NCBI GenBank assembly: GCA_027422505.1
Contig: JAPQWV010000012.1
Span: forward strand, 23,451,501-23,515,500
Direction of reading: 5' to 3'
From: Craterostigma plantagineum
Lineage: Eukaryota > Streptophyta > Magnoliopsida > Lamiales > Linderniaceae
Length of the DNA stretch: 64,000 bases
The translations under genes and the position numbers were made by a program. The notes beneath the pieces are model-generated. The model was not told the DNA's origin and searched no databases. It saw only the letters and a list, made by a program, of their open reading frames with translations. Within the stretch, counting starts at the first letter, position 1; each line of letters starts with the position of its first letter. Shown here in pieces: positions 1 to 9,776 of this stretch.

Positions 1-413
1 TTAGGGGGTCATCGCTTTCGATGAAGTGCTTATCGAGTTGGTTGTTGGACCATCCGATAACGGATGATAGCGATGAGGAAGAGGTCGAACAATCAGCACG
101 TGGTTATGCGATGCTGCTATTCGGTGCCGTGATGTATGAAAAATTGTAAATCGTTGTCGTTGGAGATTTGAAAAAGCTGATGAAAATGGCGGGAATGTTG
201 GAAGTATTCATTTTTGGCATGGATAGTCAACGAAAAACGACTGCTATCAGCACCCGTAATTTCGAACAACAACGAAATAAACTCGGAAAAACTGGTGGTG
301 CGACGAATTCGCCTATACCCAACAGGGCGGATACTATATTTGATGGTAGAATCAGATGATTGAATTATATCGCCGCCGAAATATACTATGACTTGTACGC
401 GACTCGACACCAT
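1..413 (-). pseudogene. MULE transposase, N-terminal fragment
   Basis: The reading frame starts with ATG at 413 and runs 98 codons to a stop at about 117. Its order of features (a VIVYFGGDI-like strand, an RRTTSF-type step, an acidic FQISNDND stretch) resembles the PB1-like N-terminal domain of plant MuDR-type transposases. Beyond the stop, a shifted frame continues toward base 1 with a serine-rich stretch and the residues DKHFIESDDPL, which suits the linker after this domain. The protein is therefore broken by at least one frameshift, and the DNA-binding and DDE domains would lie outside the window. The family call rests on general domain pattern, not on a database search. Confidence 0.55.
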
Positions 414-490
414 TGTTTGAGTTATTAATATAAATTGAGAAGGGCTAATGAATGATATACGAGTCTCGGCGAGGGGGGGATTTATAGGAA

Positions 491-899
491 CTTAAATCGT
501 ATCGTGGGGATACGAGTTAAGTAACTCGTACGCCCGGAATACGAGTTACGTGGATTATTGCAATAATTCACGTAACTCGTATTCCCGGAATACGAGTTAG
601 TGGTATTATTGCCCGACACCTTGCATGGCCATGCAGGTTGGTCGGCCACATCCAGTAACTCGTATCCTCAGGATACGAGTTACTATCTCGTATACCGAGA
701 ATACGATTTAACGCGCCATGTCATTGCCACGTCAGGGTCAGCGTTGGTCAGCAAGTAATTCGTACTCCTAGAGTACGAATTACTAACTCGTATTTCGCCG
801 ATACGAGTTAAGCCGACGTGTCGGGTCAGCGGGTCAACGCCCAAAACTAGCTCGTACTCTGGGAGTACGAATTACTAATTCGTACTCCTGGAGTACGAA
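491..899. repeat. Array of nine imperfect palindromes
   Basis: Nine palindromes of about 24-31 bp lie at roughly 491-521, 521-549, 571-600, 655-683, 684-710, 755-783, 784-810, 847-875 and 876-899. Arms are variants of AACTCGTAT and ATACGAGTT around a 5-9 base centre; 655-683 is nearly perfect over 29 bp. From 655 on they come in back-to-back pairs separated by GC-rich spacers that resemble one another (GTCAGGGTCAGCG-like and GTCGGGTCAGCGGG-like), so there is a higher-order unit of roughly 90-100 bp. The array lies 80 bp upstream of the MULE reading frame at 413. Confidence 0.9.
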
Positions 900-2334
900 A
901 ATCTCTATTTTATTAATGCTTTTTCTTTTCCGTTTATTTTGTTAATGATTCTTTTTTTTTTGTTTATTTAATTAAAAATACCAGGTTTATAAATTGGTAT
1001 TCTTCGAGTAGAATTCTAATTAGGTATAATTAATGTTGTTTATTTTTAATTATTTTTAGCATGTTAATCTAATTGTAACAAAATTAATAAAACATTAATG
1101 ATAATGGACTTGTCCCATTTTTTTCTTTTTCCTTTCAGTGAGGCAGAGCTTATAAAAATGGACCTAAATTATTTAAATACAAAGTATAAACAAAAAATGC
1201 ATCTCTCGTAAGTTTTTAAAATTTCTAACATGTTAATCAACAAAAAAGGTTTACTTATAACACATAATAGAGACTTCCAAAGTTTTTAGAGGATGTGCTA
1301 ATGGTCAATGGAAGCAATGAACACTTAAAAAATCAAGGGCAAATTTTCATTTGGTATGCAAACTGCAAAAGTCCATAAAAAAATGAGCATATGAATTGAT
1401 CGATTAAAAACAACGTGAAAATGTGTGTTGTAAAGAATTTTTGTAAATTAAACTTATTTTATCAAACTGTAAGTTAGGCATGCTTAAATAATAAAGAGGG
1501 TAATCTACAGAAAAGTACCATTTGCATAAAGTTACCAATCAGTAACATGTCAGTGTTTTTTATATGTAGGTACCTATTAGAATGAATTCTTTGCACATTG
1601 GTACCTGATCCGCAGCAAAATACATCATATAACACATTTATGTACCATATAAAGACGTATTATGGTACATAATACAGTGAAAAAATGATACATCATATAA
1701 CACATTAAGGTACCATATAGAAATATATATGAGTACCATATAACTGCGTGACATGGTACATTATACACATATAAAAAGGTACGTCAAGACTAGGAAAATG
1801 GTAACCACAGTCAAACGGGTAGTTATATAAAAAAATTTCCGTACTGACTTGCAAATGTTTTATACAAATGTGTATTTTTTTTGTAGATTTACCTAATAAA
1901 AAAAGCCTCATTTAGCGAAAATAACGGCTGCCATAAAAAGAAGAATAAACCCTTTCCTAATGGGAACATGGGCCTAAATTGAAACGTAAACTTCCTTCAT
2001 ATTATTATTTCCTTTGTATTCATTTTTTTATAGCTATATATTAGAGCCTTAAATTGCAAAATGTTAGGTAATATGTAGAAATTTAAGTTCGTGCAAAAAG
2101 TGAGTCTAATCGGGTATTACACTCAAATGTTAAATTGAATTAAACAGAAACCTTTTGGTTACCACTAGTTATGGGACTTTGTTAATTTTATCATCTTTTT
2201 TCACGTGTGATTAAAAAAGGGGGACTTAATTGGTTTTTTCAATTTTGTACAAATAAAAAAATATAATTTTTAACGTAATTAATACCAATCACTTCGAAAA
2301 CTTTTCTTTTCTTTTTCTAATATTATATATCTCT
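900..2334. other. AT-rich noncoding stretch
   Basis: No convincing coding region. A 30-bp direct repeat (TACATCATATAACACATT and what follows) occurs at 1621-1650 and 1689-1718, in a patch with many GGTACATA and TACCATAT words (about 1560-1790). Nothing else was recognised. Confidence 0.6.
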
Positions 2335-2342
2335 TACATGAT

Positions 2343-2851
2343 TAGAGATGTCAAATGGGCCCACGGGCCGCGTTTGGCGGGGCGGGCTATTAATTTTTCA
2401 GCCCGCCCTGCCGGCGTGGGCCTCGGGTAGGCCCGTCAAAAAATAATATATTATTAATTATATAATTATATTCAATAATATGATTTATAATTAAATTATA
2501 TTGATTTTGATATTTTTTGAGTTTTTTAATAACATAAATAATTAAAAAGTTGATTAAATTAGATATATTTTCCAAGTTGGAATTCTTTAATTTTTTATTT
2601 TTTCCCATTTTTATATTATTTTTATCTATATTTTATTATTTTTTCTCATTTTTTCCTTTATAATATTTTTTTTTAGTTTTTTTAAAAATTGACTGGCTAA
2701 GCTCGCCGGGCCCGCTGCCCGCCTGCAGGCGGGGCGGGCCTTCATTTTCCAAGCCCGACAGAAGGCGGGATTGCTCGCGCTCGCCCCGCCAGTGGCGGGC
2801 TTTGGCGGGCTATGGGTCGGCCCGCCCCGGCTGCCCGTTTTGGCAGCTTTA
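2343..2851. mobile_element. Non-autonomous hAT element with 8-bp TSD
   Basis: The left end begins TAGAGATGTCAAATGGGCC and the right end, read on the other strand, begins TAAAGCTGCCAAAACGGGC, so the ends are imperfect terminal inverted repeats of the common plant hAT pattern (TAG.G.TG.CAA..GGGC). The element is flanked by an exact 8-bp duplication TACATGAT at 2335-2342 and 2852-2859. Both subterminal zones are packed with GGCGGGC and GCCCGCC words, while the centre is AT-rich. No transposase is encoded, so at 509 bp it must have been mobilised in trans. Confidence 0.92.
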
Positions 2852-2860
2852 TACATGATA

Positions 2861-3087
2861 CTCCCTCCGTCTAAAATGTTTTGGACATTTGGGAGTTGGC
2901 ACGGAATTAAGAAACTGTATATTTAATAATATAGTACAATTAAAAGGTAAAAAAGTGTACGTCTTTTAAGAATATTTAATATTATTATAATGATTGTTTA
3001 TGATAGTTTTTTTACTAAATAAGGAAATGTACAAAAAATGTGTGATGCCGGATTTAGTAAAATGCATAAAATGGTTTGGAACGGGAG
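2861..3087. mobile_element. Stowaway-type MITE
   Basis: It starts CTCCCTCCGTCTAAAAT and ends with GGAACGGGAG, which is the CTCCC(T)CCGT-type terminal inverted repeat of Stowaway/mariner MITEs. TA lies on each side (2859-2860 and 3088-3089). The 227-bp length and AT-rich interior fit. It touches the target duplication of the hAT element on its left and lies about 640 bp upstream of the kinase start codon, within or near that gene's promoter. Confidence 0.8.
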
Positions 3088-3723
3088 TAAATTGTAAGAA
3101 CAAAAGTTTGAGAAAAAGACAACTGCAAACGCAAAAGGGTAAAGAGAGAGAAGCTAAATAAATAGTTTATTCATAATAATATTTTCCCCACCACCCAAAG
3201 AACACCTATCATTAGATCACAGATACGCACGGAATTCATTTGTTCATCGCATTTTCTTCTCTCTCTCTCTTCCTTTTTCTCTAAATTTTCCCCGTCCAAT
3301 ACCGCGGTTCACGCGTATTTGCCTGCCATCGTTTTTGTTTCATCATCTGCATCGTTTTTACCGTGTCTTGATGTTGGAAATTTGAGAATATCTGTCGAGA
3401 GAAAGCGAAATAATCGCTTGCGATATGGGCGTATTGTTTTCTTGATGAATTTTGCCCAGGAATTTTTTTTGTTATCAGATCGATGAGATATTGTTTTTAA
3501 ATTTGGGGTTTCAAATTTAGGGATTTGCACCAATTTTAATTTTCCATGGAGTAGTTGAAGTGCTCGATTGGGACGTCACTGATTGTGAAAATTTGGGTGA
3601 TGTATTGGATCGGCTTCTGGGAATTTGGCTGCTTCTAAAATTGGGAAAATCAGGCGTCTGAACCGTTGAAGGTGTGGGGGGAATTTTGGAATTTGTGGGA
3701 CTGTTGAAATAGAAGAGGTTGAG
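3088..3723 (+). promoter_or_regulatory. Promoter and 5' leader of the kinase gene
   Basis: Between the MITE and the start codon there is an AT-rich stretch followed by a CT-rich run (TTCTTCTCTCTCTCTCTTCC, near 3253-3272) of the sort often found near plant transcription starts and 5' leaders. The exact start site, and whether the leader holds an intron, cannot be told from sequence alone. Confidence 0.4.
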
Positions 3724-6700
3724 ATGGATCGTACTGTCGGTGGAAAATTTAAACTTGGGAGGAAAATTGGGAGTGGTTCTTTTGGTGAACTCTATCTTGG
3801 TACCTTTCGTTTCTTATTTGCGTGTTAAATTCCATTTTCATCTGTAATTACTGATGGGATGGTGGCGTACTTCATCTCATAAAAGGATAATTGTGGGTTT
3901 TCATTTTTTATGTAGGTTTGAACACACAAAGTGGCGAAGAAGTAGCGGTTAAACTGGTAAGCATATATGTGCATTTTGGTCCTTGTTTTCCCTATTTCAT
4001 ATGTTCAGATGATGTTTTTCACTCGGTTATCAGCATTTCTAGTTATTTTGGATCAGGAATTATTTTACATTTTTTATGTTGTTTGTTACCAGGAATCAGT
4101 GAAGACAAAGCATCCACAACTTCATTATGAGTCCAAAATTTATATGCTTCTCCAAGGAGGAAGTAATCCCCTGCCCCCGCTGTTAATGCTATGCACATGT
4201 GTTTTTTCCTGTCATCGGTTTGAGATTCATCTCCTTGTTGTGTGGTTGTTTCATTGGGGTGCATCTTCTTACATTATTGAAGATGATTCTCACATATTTT
4301 TATCATCTTTGTATTGGCTTTTACTTCATCACAGCTGGCATTCCCAACTTGAAATGGTTTGGAGTAGATGGAGAATATAATGTTATGGTCATTGACCTTC
4401 TGGGGCCTAGTATGGAAGATCTTTTCAATTACTGCAACAGAAAGTTTACTTTGAAGACAGTGCTAATGCTTGCAGATCAATTAGTAAGTGTTCATGATTT
4501 TTGCTGGATGTTCCAGTTAGCTATAACCTTGAGTTATGATTAGCAATCTTCTCTTGGTTGTAGATCAACAGAGTTGAGTACATGCATTCGAGGGGGTTTC
4601 TTCACCGGGATATAAAGCCTGACAATTTCTTAATGGGCTTGGGGCGCAAAGCAAATCAGGTACGTCTTCTTTCAGGGCTTCGATTGCGTTCTTATCGTTA
4701 GTCATGAAATTTTGCATATCTGTGTGTCGTGTTTCCTTGGTCCCATGTGAACTTTATTTTGTCAACATTTAAATGGTGAATGGAAGATATGCTTTATGTA
4801 ATTACTTGTTATTATGCGACATTCATGTCTAAAAAATGACTATCATTGTATTTATGCAGGTTTACGCGATTGACTTTGGTCTTGCAAAAAAATATAGAGA
4901 TCTTCAGACCCACAAGCATATACCTTACAGGTACACATGAATCCCGTCTAGTCATTATAGTTGGCCTATGTGTCTTTCCTATCGACATAGGTACTAAGAT
5001 TATGTATATAGGCACTAAGATTGGCTCACTGAGAAGTGTAAACATGTGATCGCAGGGAAAATAAGAATCTTACTGGTACTGCTCGCTATGCCAGTGTCAA
5101 TACACACCTTGGAGTTGGTTAGTGATGTACTATTTGGCCTTTTTATGTATGCATCAACTAAGATGTGGTTTTAACCGTTCATTATTTGCCATATTTAAGA
5201 ACAAAGCCGAAGGGATGACTTGGAGTCTCTTGGTTATGTTCTAATGTATTTTCTGCGAGGAAGGTTGGTTGCGTGATAGATTTCCATCTCCTTCTACGCT
5301 TAGTCATTCCTCAAAAAATTTACGACTTTTTTCTTATTGTTTCCCAGCCTTCCCTGGCAAGGCCTTAGGGCTGGCACCAAAAAGCAGAAATACGACAAAA
5401 TCAGTGAGAAGAAAATGTTGACTCCCATAGAGGTATTCATCGCGTGCCCCATCTTTGTAGATTTATATTATCTTATCCATCAAATGTTTGTTGTAACAGA
5501 GAGTTATCGCAGGTTCTGTGTAAATCACATCCTTCTGAGTTCATATCATACTTTCACTATTGTCGATCGTTAAGATTTGAGGACAAGCCTGACTACTCAT
5601 ATTTGAAGAGGCTGTTCCGGGACTTATTTATACGTGAAGGTTAGTAAGAAATCAACTATTTTCTTCCTAGTTAAATCCCATTTGAACGCCCATCTTTTCG
5701 CATGTACTGATTGACTGTTCATACAGGTTATCAATTTGACTATGTGTTCGACTGGACTATATTAAACCGTCCTCAAATTGGTGCAAGTTCCAGGCCTAGG
5801 GTTAGTGGTGCAATTTTTTGTTTTCTTTAATTGTTTTTCTAGCTCTTATGTTTGATTATATAATTTAAAACATTTTTTCTGAAACTTTTGCAGAACCCCA
5901 TTGGTGATGCTGGAGTTAGAACTTCTGCTGAAAGACTGGGACGGACATCTTGTAAGCTTTCGCCTAAATTGATACTAAGAAATAGTTACCAAATATAAAT
6001 ACGAAAACCCGTAAACATCTAATTCAGATTATGATTGTTGCGTTGTGTAACTTCTACTTCCATAAGTTACTTTATCTAAATACATCTACTTTCTTTATAT
6101 AACTATCAGTATTTTATACAAACGTTCTTTTATGGGCAGTGGGGCAAGAAACTCGAGAAAAAGTCTCAGGTGCCATCGAATCTTTCTCTCGAAGGCACGC
6201 TTCGGGCAGCGGAAGGCACGAACATTCAAGACACAGACCAGAAAACGTCCCCTCGTCGAAAGATGTGGTATTTATTCGCTTATCTCAATTCAAATTACTA
6301 TCAACAAAATCTCCATTTTCAACACAGGGCCCGTAAAAATCATATTAGGGTTGAAACATGCAATTGCTAAGAAAAGATAGAAGAATTTCATTGGGAAAAG
6401 TTGAGGCTTTGTGTTGTAATGAAACTGCCCCTTTAATTCTTACATGACCCTTTCACACGCGATTTTGTTATCCATTACATTCTATGTTTAAACCATTTGG
6501 GTCTTCTTATTTACGCTGTTGCTTCTTCAAATGCAGCAAATCGACTCGGAGAAGGGCCATAGCCATACGTCACGAAATGGCAGCTCGTCGAGGCGGGCAG
6601 TAGCGGGCATCTCGGGCAGCAGACCGAGCTCGTCGGGAGAGGTCACAGATGGGCGTTCGAGCAGATTAGTGTCGAGCAGTGGACGTTTATCGTCCACAAG

Positions 6701-6821
6701 GCACAGCAGTCTTATCCAACCCCCCATGGAACCAAAATCGTCCTCTTTCGCCCGTGCTGCTGTTTCTAAAGGGCGAGATGATCCACTTCGAAGCTTTGAG
6801 TTCCTCACAATAAGGAAGTAA
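3724..6821 (+). CDS. CKL: Casein kinase 1-like Ser/Thr protein kinase, 14 exons
   Basis: Predicted exons: 3724-3799, 3916-3956, 4093-4162, 4335-4483, 4564-4659, 4860-4930, 5056-5117, 5200-5263, 5348-5432, 5513-5639, 5727-5800, 5894-5951, 6140-6267 and 6537-6821. All introns are GT-AG. The exons sum to 1386 nt, an open frame of 461 residues plus TAA. Visible kinase features are the glycine loop GSGSFG (16-21), the ATP-binding lysine in VAVKL (K38), HRDIKPDN (126-133), DFG (149-151) and the CK1-family TKKQK basic motif (220-224). The lobe ends near residue 280 after DYVFDWT. The remaining tail is rich in Ser, Arg and Gly and is probably a regulatory, phosphorylated tail, as in plant CKL proteins. 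Family members phosphorylate Ser/Thr in acidic or pre-phosphorylated contexts and act in cytoplasm, nucleus, at plasmodesmata or on microtubules; which applies here is unknown. Length matches the family (about 430-480). It is the only intact host gene in the window. Confidence 0.95.
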
Positions 6822-7080
6822 AACTAAATCAACTGTGTTATCTTGTGTTGTGCCATTATTTATATATATACATATATATATAGGCCAGTAATATTATTAT
6901 TATTATACTCTTGCTGAAATTTTCTTGTTTTCAATCTGTCAAGTTTGTGAGAGTTTGTTCGCCCGGGTTCTAAAGATTCTTGCTTTTTTGTAACGTTATA
7001 TGCTTTCCTGCATTTGGTTTTATGTACGAGACATATGGCGAAATTTGAAGCAGCCAATTTTAGATAAATTAGGGAACATA
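6822..7080 (+). other. 3' UTR and flank of the kinase gene
   Basis: The stretch after the TAA holds a TA/CATATA microsatellite (about 6860-6883) and T-rich sequence. No clear polyadenylation site can be picked. No coding region is seen. Confidence 0.5.
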
Positions 7081-7157
7081 CGATACAAGCTCAGAATCAT
7101 GTCTTTCGTCGAATTAGAGTAGAAATGAGATACTTAAGCAGATTCTTTTAATTAGAT

Positions 7158-7300
7158 AAAAAAACCTATTAAATTATAATAACCACCTTATTCTATTTTT
7201 AGTATATTAATTATTAAAAAAACTTATTAAACCACATTAACTTTTAAAACTCATAATAACTACTTCATTCTATTTTTAGTATGTAATTTATCAAATTATT
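7158..7300. repeat. Imperfect tandem duplication, about 70 bp
   Basis: AAAAAACCTATTAAA... and AAAAAACTTATTAAA... are each followed by a CTTATTCTATTTTTAGTAT- or CTTCATTCTATTTTTAGTAT-like run, so a unit of about 60-75 bp occurs twice in AT-rich DNA. Confidence 0.6.
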
Positions 7301-7390
7301 CATAATTAATTTTACATTTTTGCATACACAGGTGTGCTAAAAGTACTAGTCTTAATTATGGTTATTATTGTTCCAACTTCCAACTATATA

Positions 7391-8133
7391 GGGGGTGTTA
7401 GTTTCCGGTGATCCAACACCACGATGATATTCAAATCACCGTGATGTGGATCAATCTGATATGTCATCATTGTGCTTGTTTAGGGGTGATATTTGATTTT
7501 GCATATCAATGTGATATTGAAATATTGTATTTGCTTAATCCCAGTGATGTCTGGTGATGTTGTGTAAATGTTATATTTAATCTTATGTATATTATGTAGT
7601 GTAAGTGTTTTAATATGTTCATTTGACGTAAGATTTAACGTGATAGTTATTAATATTTGAAAATCAAGTATTATTTTTAAGCATCAATTATAAGCATGTT
7701 ATATAATTCATCAATAGAATTATTATATTTTTAGGCTTTAAACATATATTTTATTAATTATAAGTATTTTATATAATTCAACAATTCGTTAATTTTTTGA
7801 AGCTTTAATAGATTAATCAATTATTAATTATCAGTATTTTTCTATAATCCTCCAACATAATTCTTTTATTTTTTAAGCACCTAATATAAATTTTTAAGAT
7901 TTAAATATGTCGGTTATGTAATTTAAAATAGGATTAAGGGTATATACAGGAATGAATGTTAAAAGATAAGGGAGAATTTTGTCCGAAGAAATATTAAAAA
8001 TAACACCCCATCACGTGATGGAGGATCACCCTGCTTTTTGGGGGTGATCCAAAAGATGGAATATCACCCCGTTTTGATCACCTCGGCCATCACGGTGATG
8101 ACTCATCACCCACGCTAAACAAACGCGGTGATT
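7391..8133. mobile_element. Probable Tourist/Harbinger-like MITE
   Basis: The left end reads GGGGGTGTTAGTTTCCGGTG. The right end on the other strand reads CACCGCGTTTGTTTAGCG, giving related but imperfect terminal inverted repeats of the GTGTTTGTTT type seen in PIF/Harbinger MITEs. GGTGAT and ATCACC words are concentrated at both ends and the middle is AT-rich with no coding potential. I could not establish a clean 3-bp target duplication, so the boundaries may be a few bases off. Confidence 0.5.
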
Positions 8134-8136
8134 AGG

Positions 8137-8545
8137 AAGCGATGGGCAAAGGGGCCCGGATGACATCCTCTGAGAAAAGAGAGCCCCTTACGACCGGGAG
8201 AAGTATTTGCGGATTGGCCAACTCCTTTAGCCTCTGGATTTCCTCCTTCATTCGCTCCCACTCTACGATCTGTCTTTTCTCGGGCCCGTAAGGCGTTGAT
8301 CTCTGCCCTCAACATCTTTTCTTCCGTTTCTTCCCGTGCTCTTCGGCCCGCGCATTTTCAGATTCTTTGCGTAACCGTTCTGCCTCTCCCTCTTCCGTTT
8401 CAGACCGTTCCGGTGACTTGTAGCGAGTTCTTCGCATCCGTTCCGTCGGCGGTGGCTGGGTGTCGTTTGCGGCGTCCACCATGTTATTACTGATGTATCG
8501 TTCCCACAGACGGCGCCACCCACATTTTAGACTAAGGGGCCGATA
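8137..8545 (-). pseudogene. Ty3/gypsy gag stub with primer-binding region
   Basis: On the minus strand GTGGCGCCGTCTGTGGGAAC (around 8500-8520) is the leader/primer-binding signature found directly after the 5' LTR of one large group of plant gypsy elements. About 25 bases downstream an ATG near 8482 opens a highly charged Arg/Lys/Glu-rich gag N-terminus (MVDAAND...). A frameshift follows near 8310, and a typical gag motif (SEDVIRAPLP) lies near 8150, where the copy is cut off beside the MITE. Only the first part of gag survives. Bases 8521-8640 are probably LTR remnant but show no diagnostic feature. Confidence 0.65.
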
Positions 8546-8639
8546 TAACTAACTACGGAATGAGTCTTAAATAACTTACAAATAATCTATAATTTCTTAT
8601 CTTGGACCTTATACTAGTATTATAACCAAACATAGCCTA

Positions 8640-9034
8640 AGACTACGTTTGTTGTAACGAAACCGTCCCAAATCCGTCGCTAATCACGTTTTGCGACGGA
8701 TTTGCGACGGAAAATTTCCGTAGCTAATCGCTTGTCGGAAATAAAATTCAGTCGCAAAATTCCGTAGCTAGCGGAAATGCTATCGTGTATTTTCTGACGG
8801 AATTATTGTCCAACGAAACTATATAGCGACGGAAATGCCGTCGGTAAAATCCGACGGAATTATTGTCGCAAAATTGCGACAACGGAACCGTCTCAATTTT
8901 TTGCGACCGCTTAGCGTCGGAAAAGCTGTAGCAAACATTTGCTTCGGATAAACCGTCGCTAATATCCGTAGCAAAAAATTGTGACGACGTTTTTGTCGCG
9001 GCTTCCGTCACAGTTTCAACTCTTTTTTGTAGTG
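8640..9034. mobile_element. One end of a CACTA (En/Spm-like) element
   Basis: Read on the minus strand the stretch begins CACTACAAAAAAGAG at 9034, the terminal signature of plant CACTA transposons. It is followed by a subterminal zone crowded with GCGACGG/CCGTCGC and TCCGTAGC words in both orientations, as expected for transposase-binding subterminal repeats. No matching CACTA end was found to the left within the window, so this is either an orphan end or its partner was deleted. Apparent open frames here are translations of the repeats. Confidence 0.75.
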
Positions 9035-9437
9035 CGCTCCGTTGATGTAGCAAAAGCGTTTAAAATCGAGGGTCAGCTCGCAAGATCAAGATAAGGTTGG
9101 AGACAGAAAATATTCCAAAGCTTTGCAATAACAACAAGAAGGTCCAAAGCAGCAAAGGTTCCTCTGCTGCTGGAATTGTATCTGATAGGATGATCAAAAC
9201 CTTGGCCTTGTATTTGCCAGCAAAACTCATGGCAGTAGTTCTGGCTTAATATTTTTCCCCCGTCAGCAAAACTCACGGCAGTAGTTACCAGCATAGGGTA
9301 GTGATTTCTTGGGTACAATTAGTCTCATGGCAGTCTGCTCATCAAGGAAACAATGTGTGCTCCCACTGTCTATGTCGAGTATATGTATCTCCTCTGTACC
9401 TACTGAACCCTTGACCCTGAAGGTGTTTGAGTTAGCA
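9035..9437 (-). pseudogene. Gypsy protease and following sequence (split gene, part 3)
   Basis: The minus frame shows the aspartic protease motif DSGSTHCFLDE together with upstream VKG and IHILDI strands, as in gypsy elements of the chromovirus type. It continues, with frame breaks, through QNYC, WQIQGQ and FDHPIR-like residues down to the CACTA end at 9034. The sequence joins in frame to the gag C-terminal part at 14062 once the intervening copia element (9443-14056) and one copy of its 5-bp duplication are removed, so the two are halves of a single gene. Confidence 0.8.
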
Positions 9438-9442
9438 CTTCC

Positions 9443-9669
9443 TGTTGGCCTTAGCATCAAAACAAAGAAAAAATACTGCCTTTTTTTTATTAATATGGTG
9501 ATGGAACAGTGATAATAAGAGGGGAGGGCTGCGTTTTTTTCTCTGCTCCAAAACTCCTTGCTTTTCATTTCAGCAATTGCCTTTTTAATACAAAACCTAA
9601 ACTAATGTGGGCCTAAGACAAAACTAAACGAAACCAAAAACTAAAAGCCCAAAAACATTAATTTCAACA
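9443..9669 (-). repeat. Copia element 3' LTR
   Basis: 227 bp, near-identical to 13830-14056. On the minus strand it begins TGTTGAAATTAATG and is preceded by the polypurine tract ATTAAGGGGGAG (plus-strand 9670-9681). Confidence 0.93.
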
Positions 9670-9776
9670 CTCCCCCTTAATGTTTTAAACCTTCATACCT
9701 AATAATTCTCGAAAATAAATAATCTTGTCACCGGGAAGAGCTTTGGTAAAAATGTCCGCCAATTGATCTCCGGTCT

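Noticed and set aside
168..359. Plus-strand open frame opposite the MULE fragment
   Set aside because: It is antisense to the better-supported transposase N-terminus and has no recognisable protein pattern.
491..899. Palindrome array considered as a CRISPR array
   Set aside because: The setting is plant nuclear, repeats are imperfect palindromes with similar and not unique spacers, and no cas genes exist.
8748..9053. Minus-strand open frame of about 100 codons
   Set aside because: It is a translation of CACTA subterminal repeats, not a protein gene.
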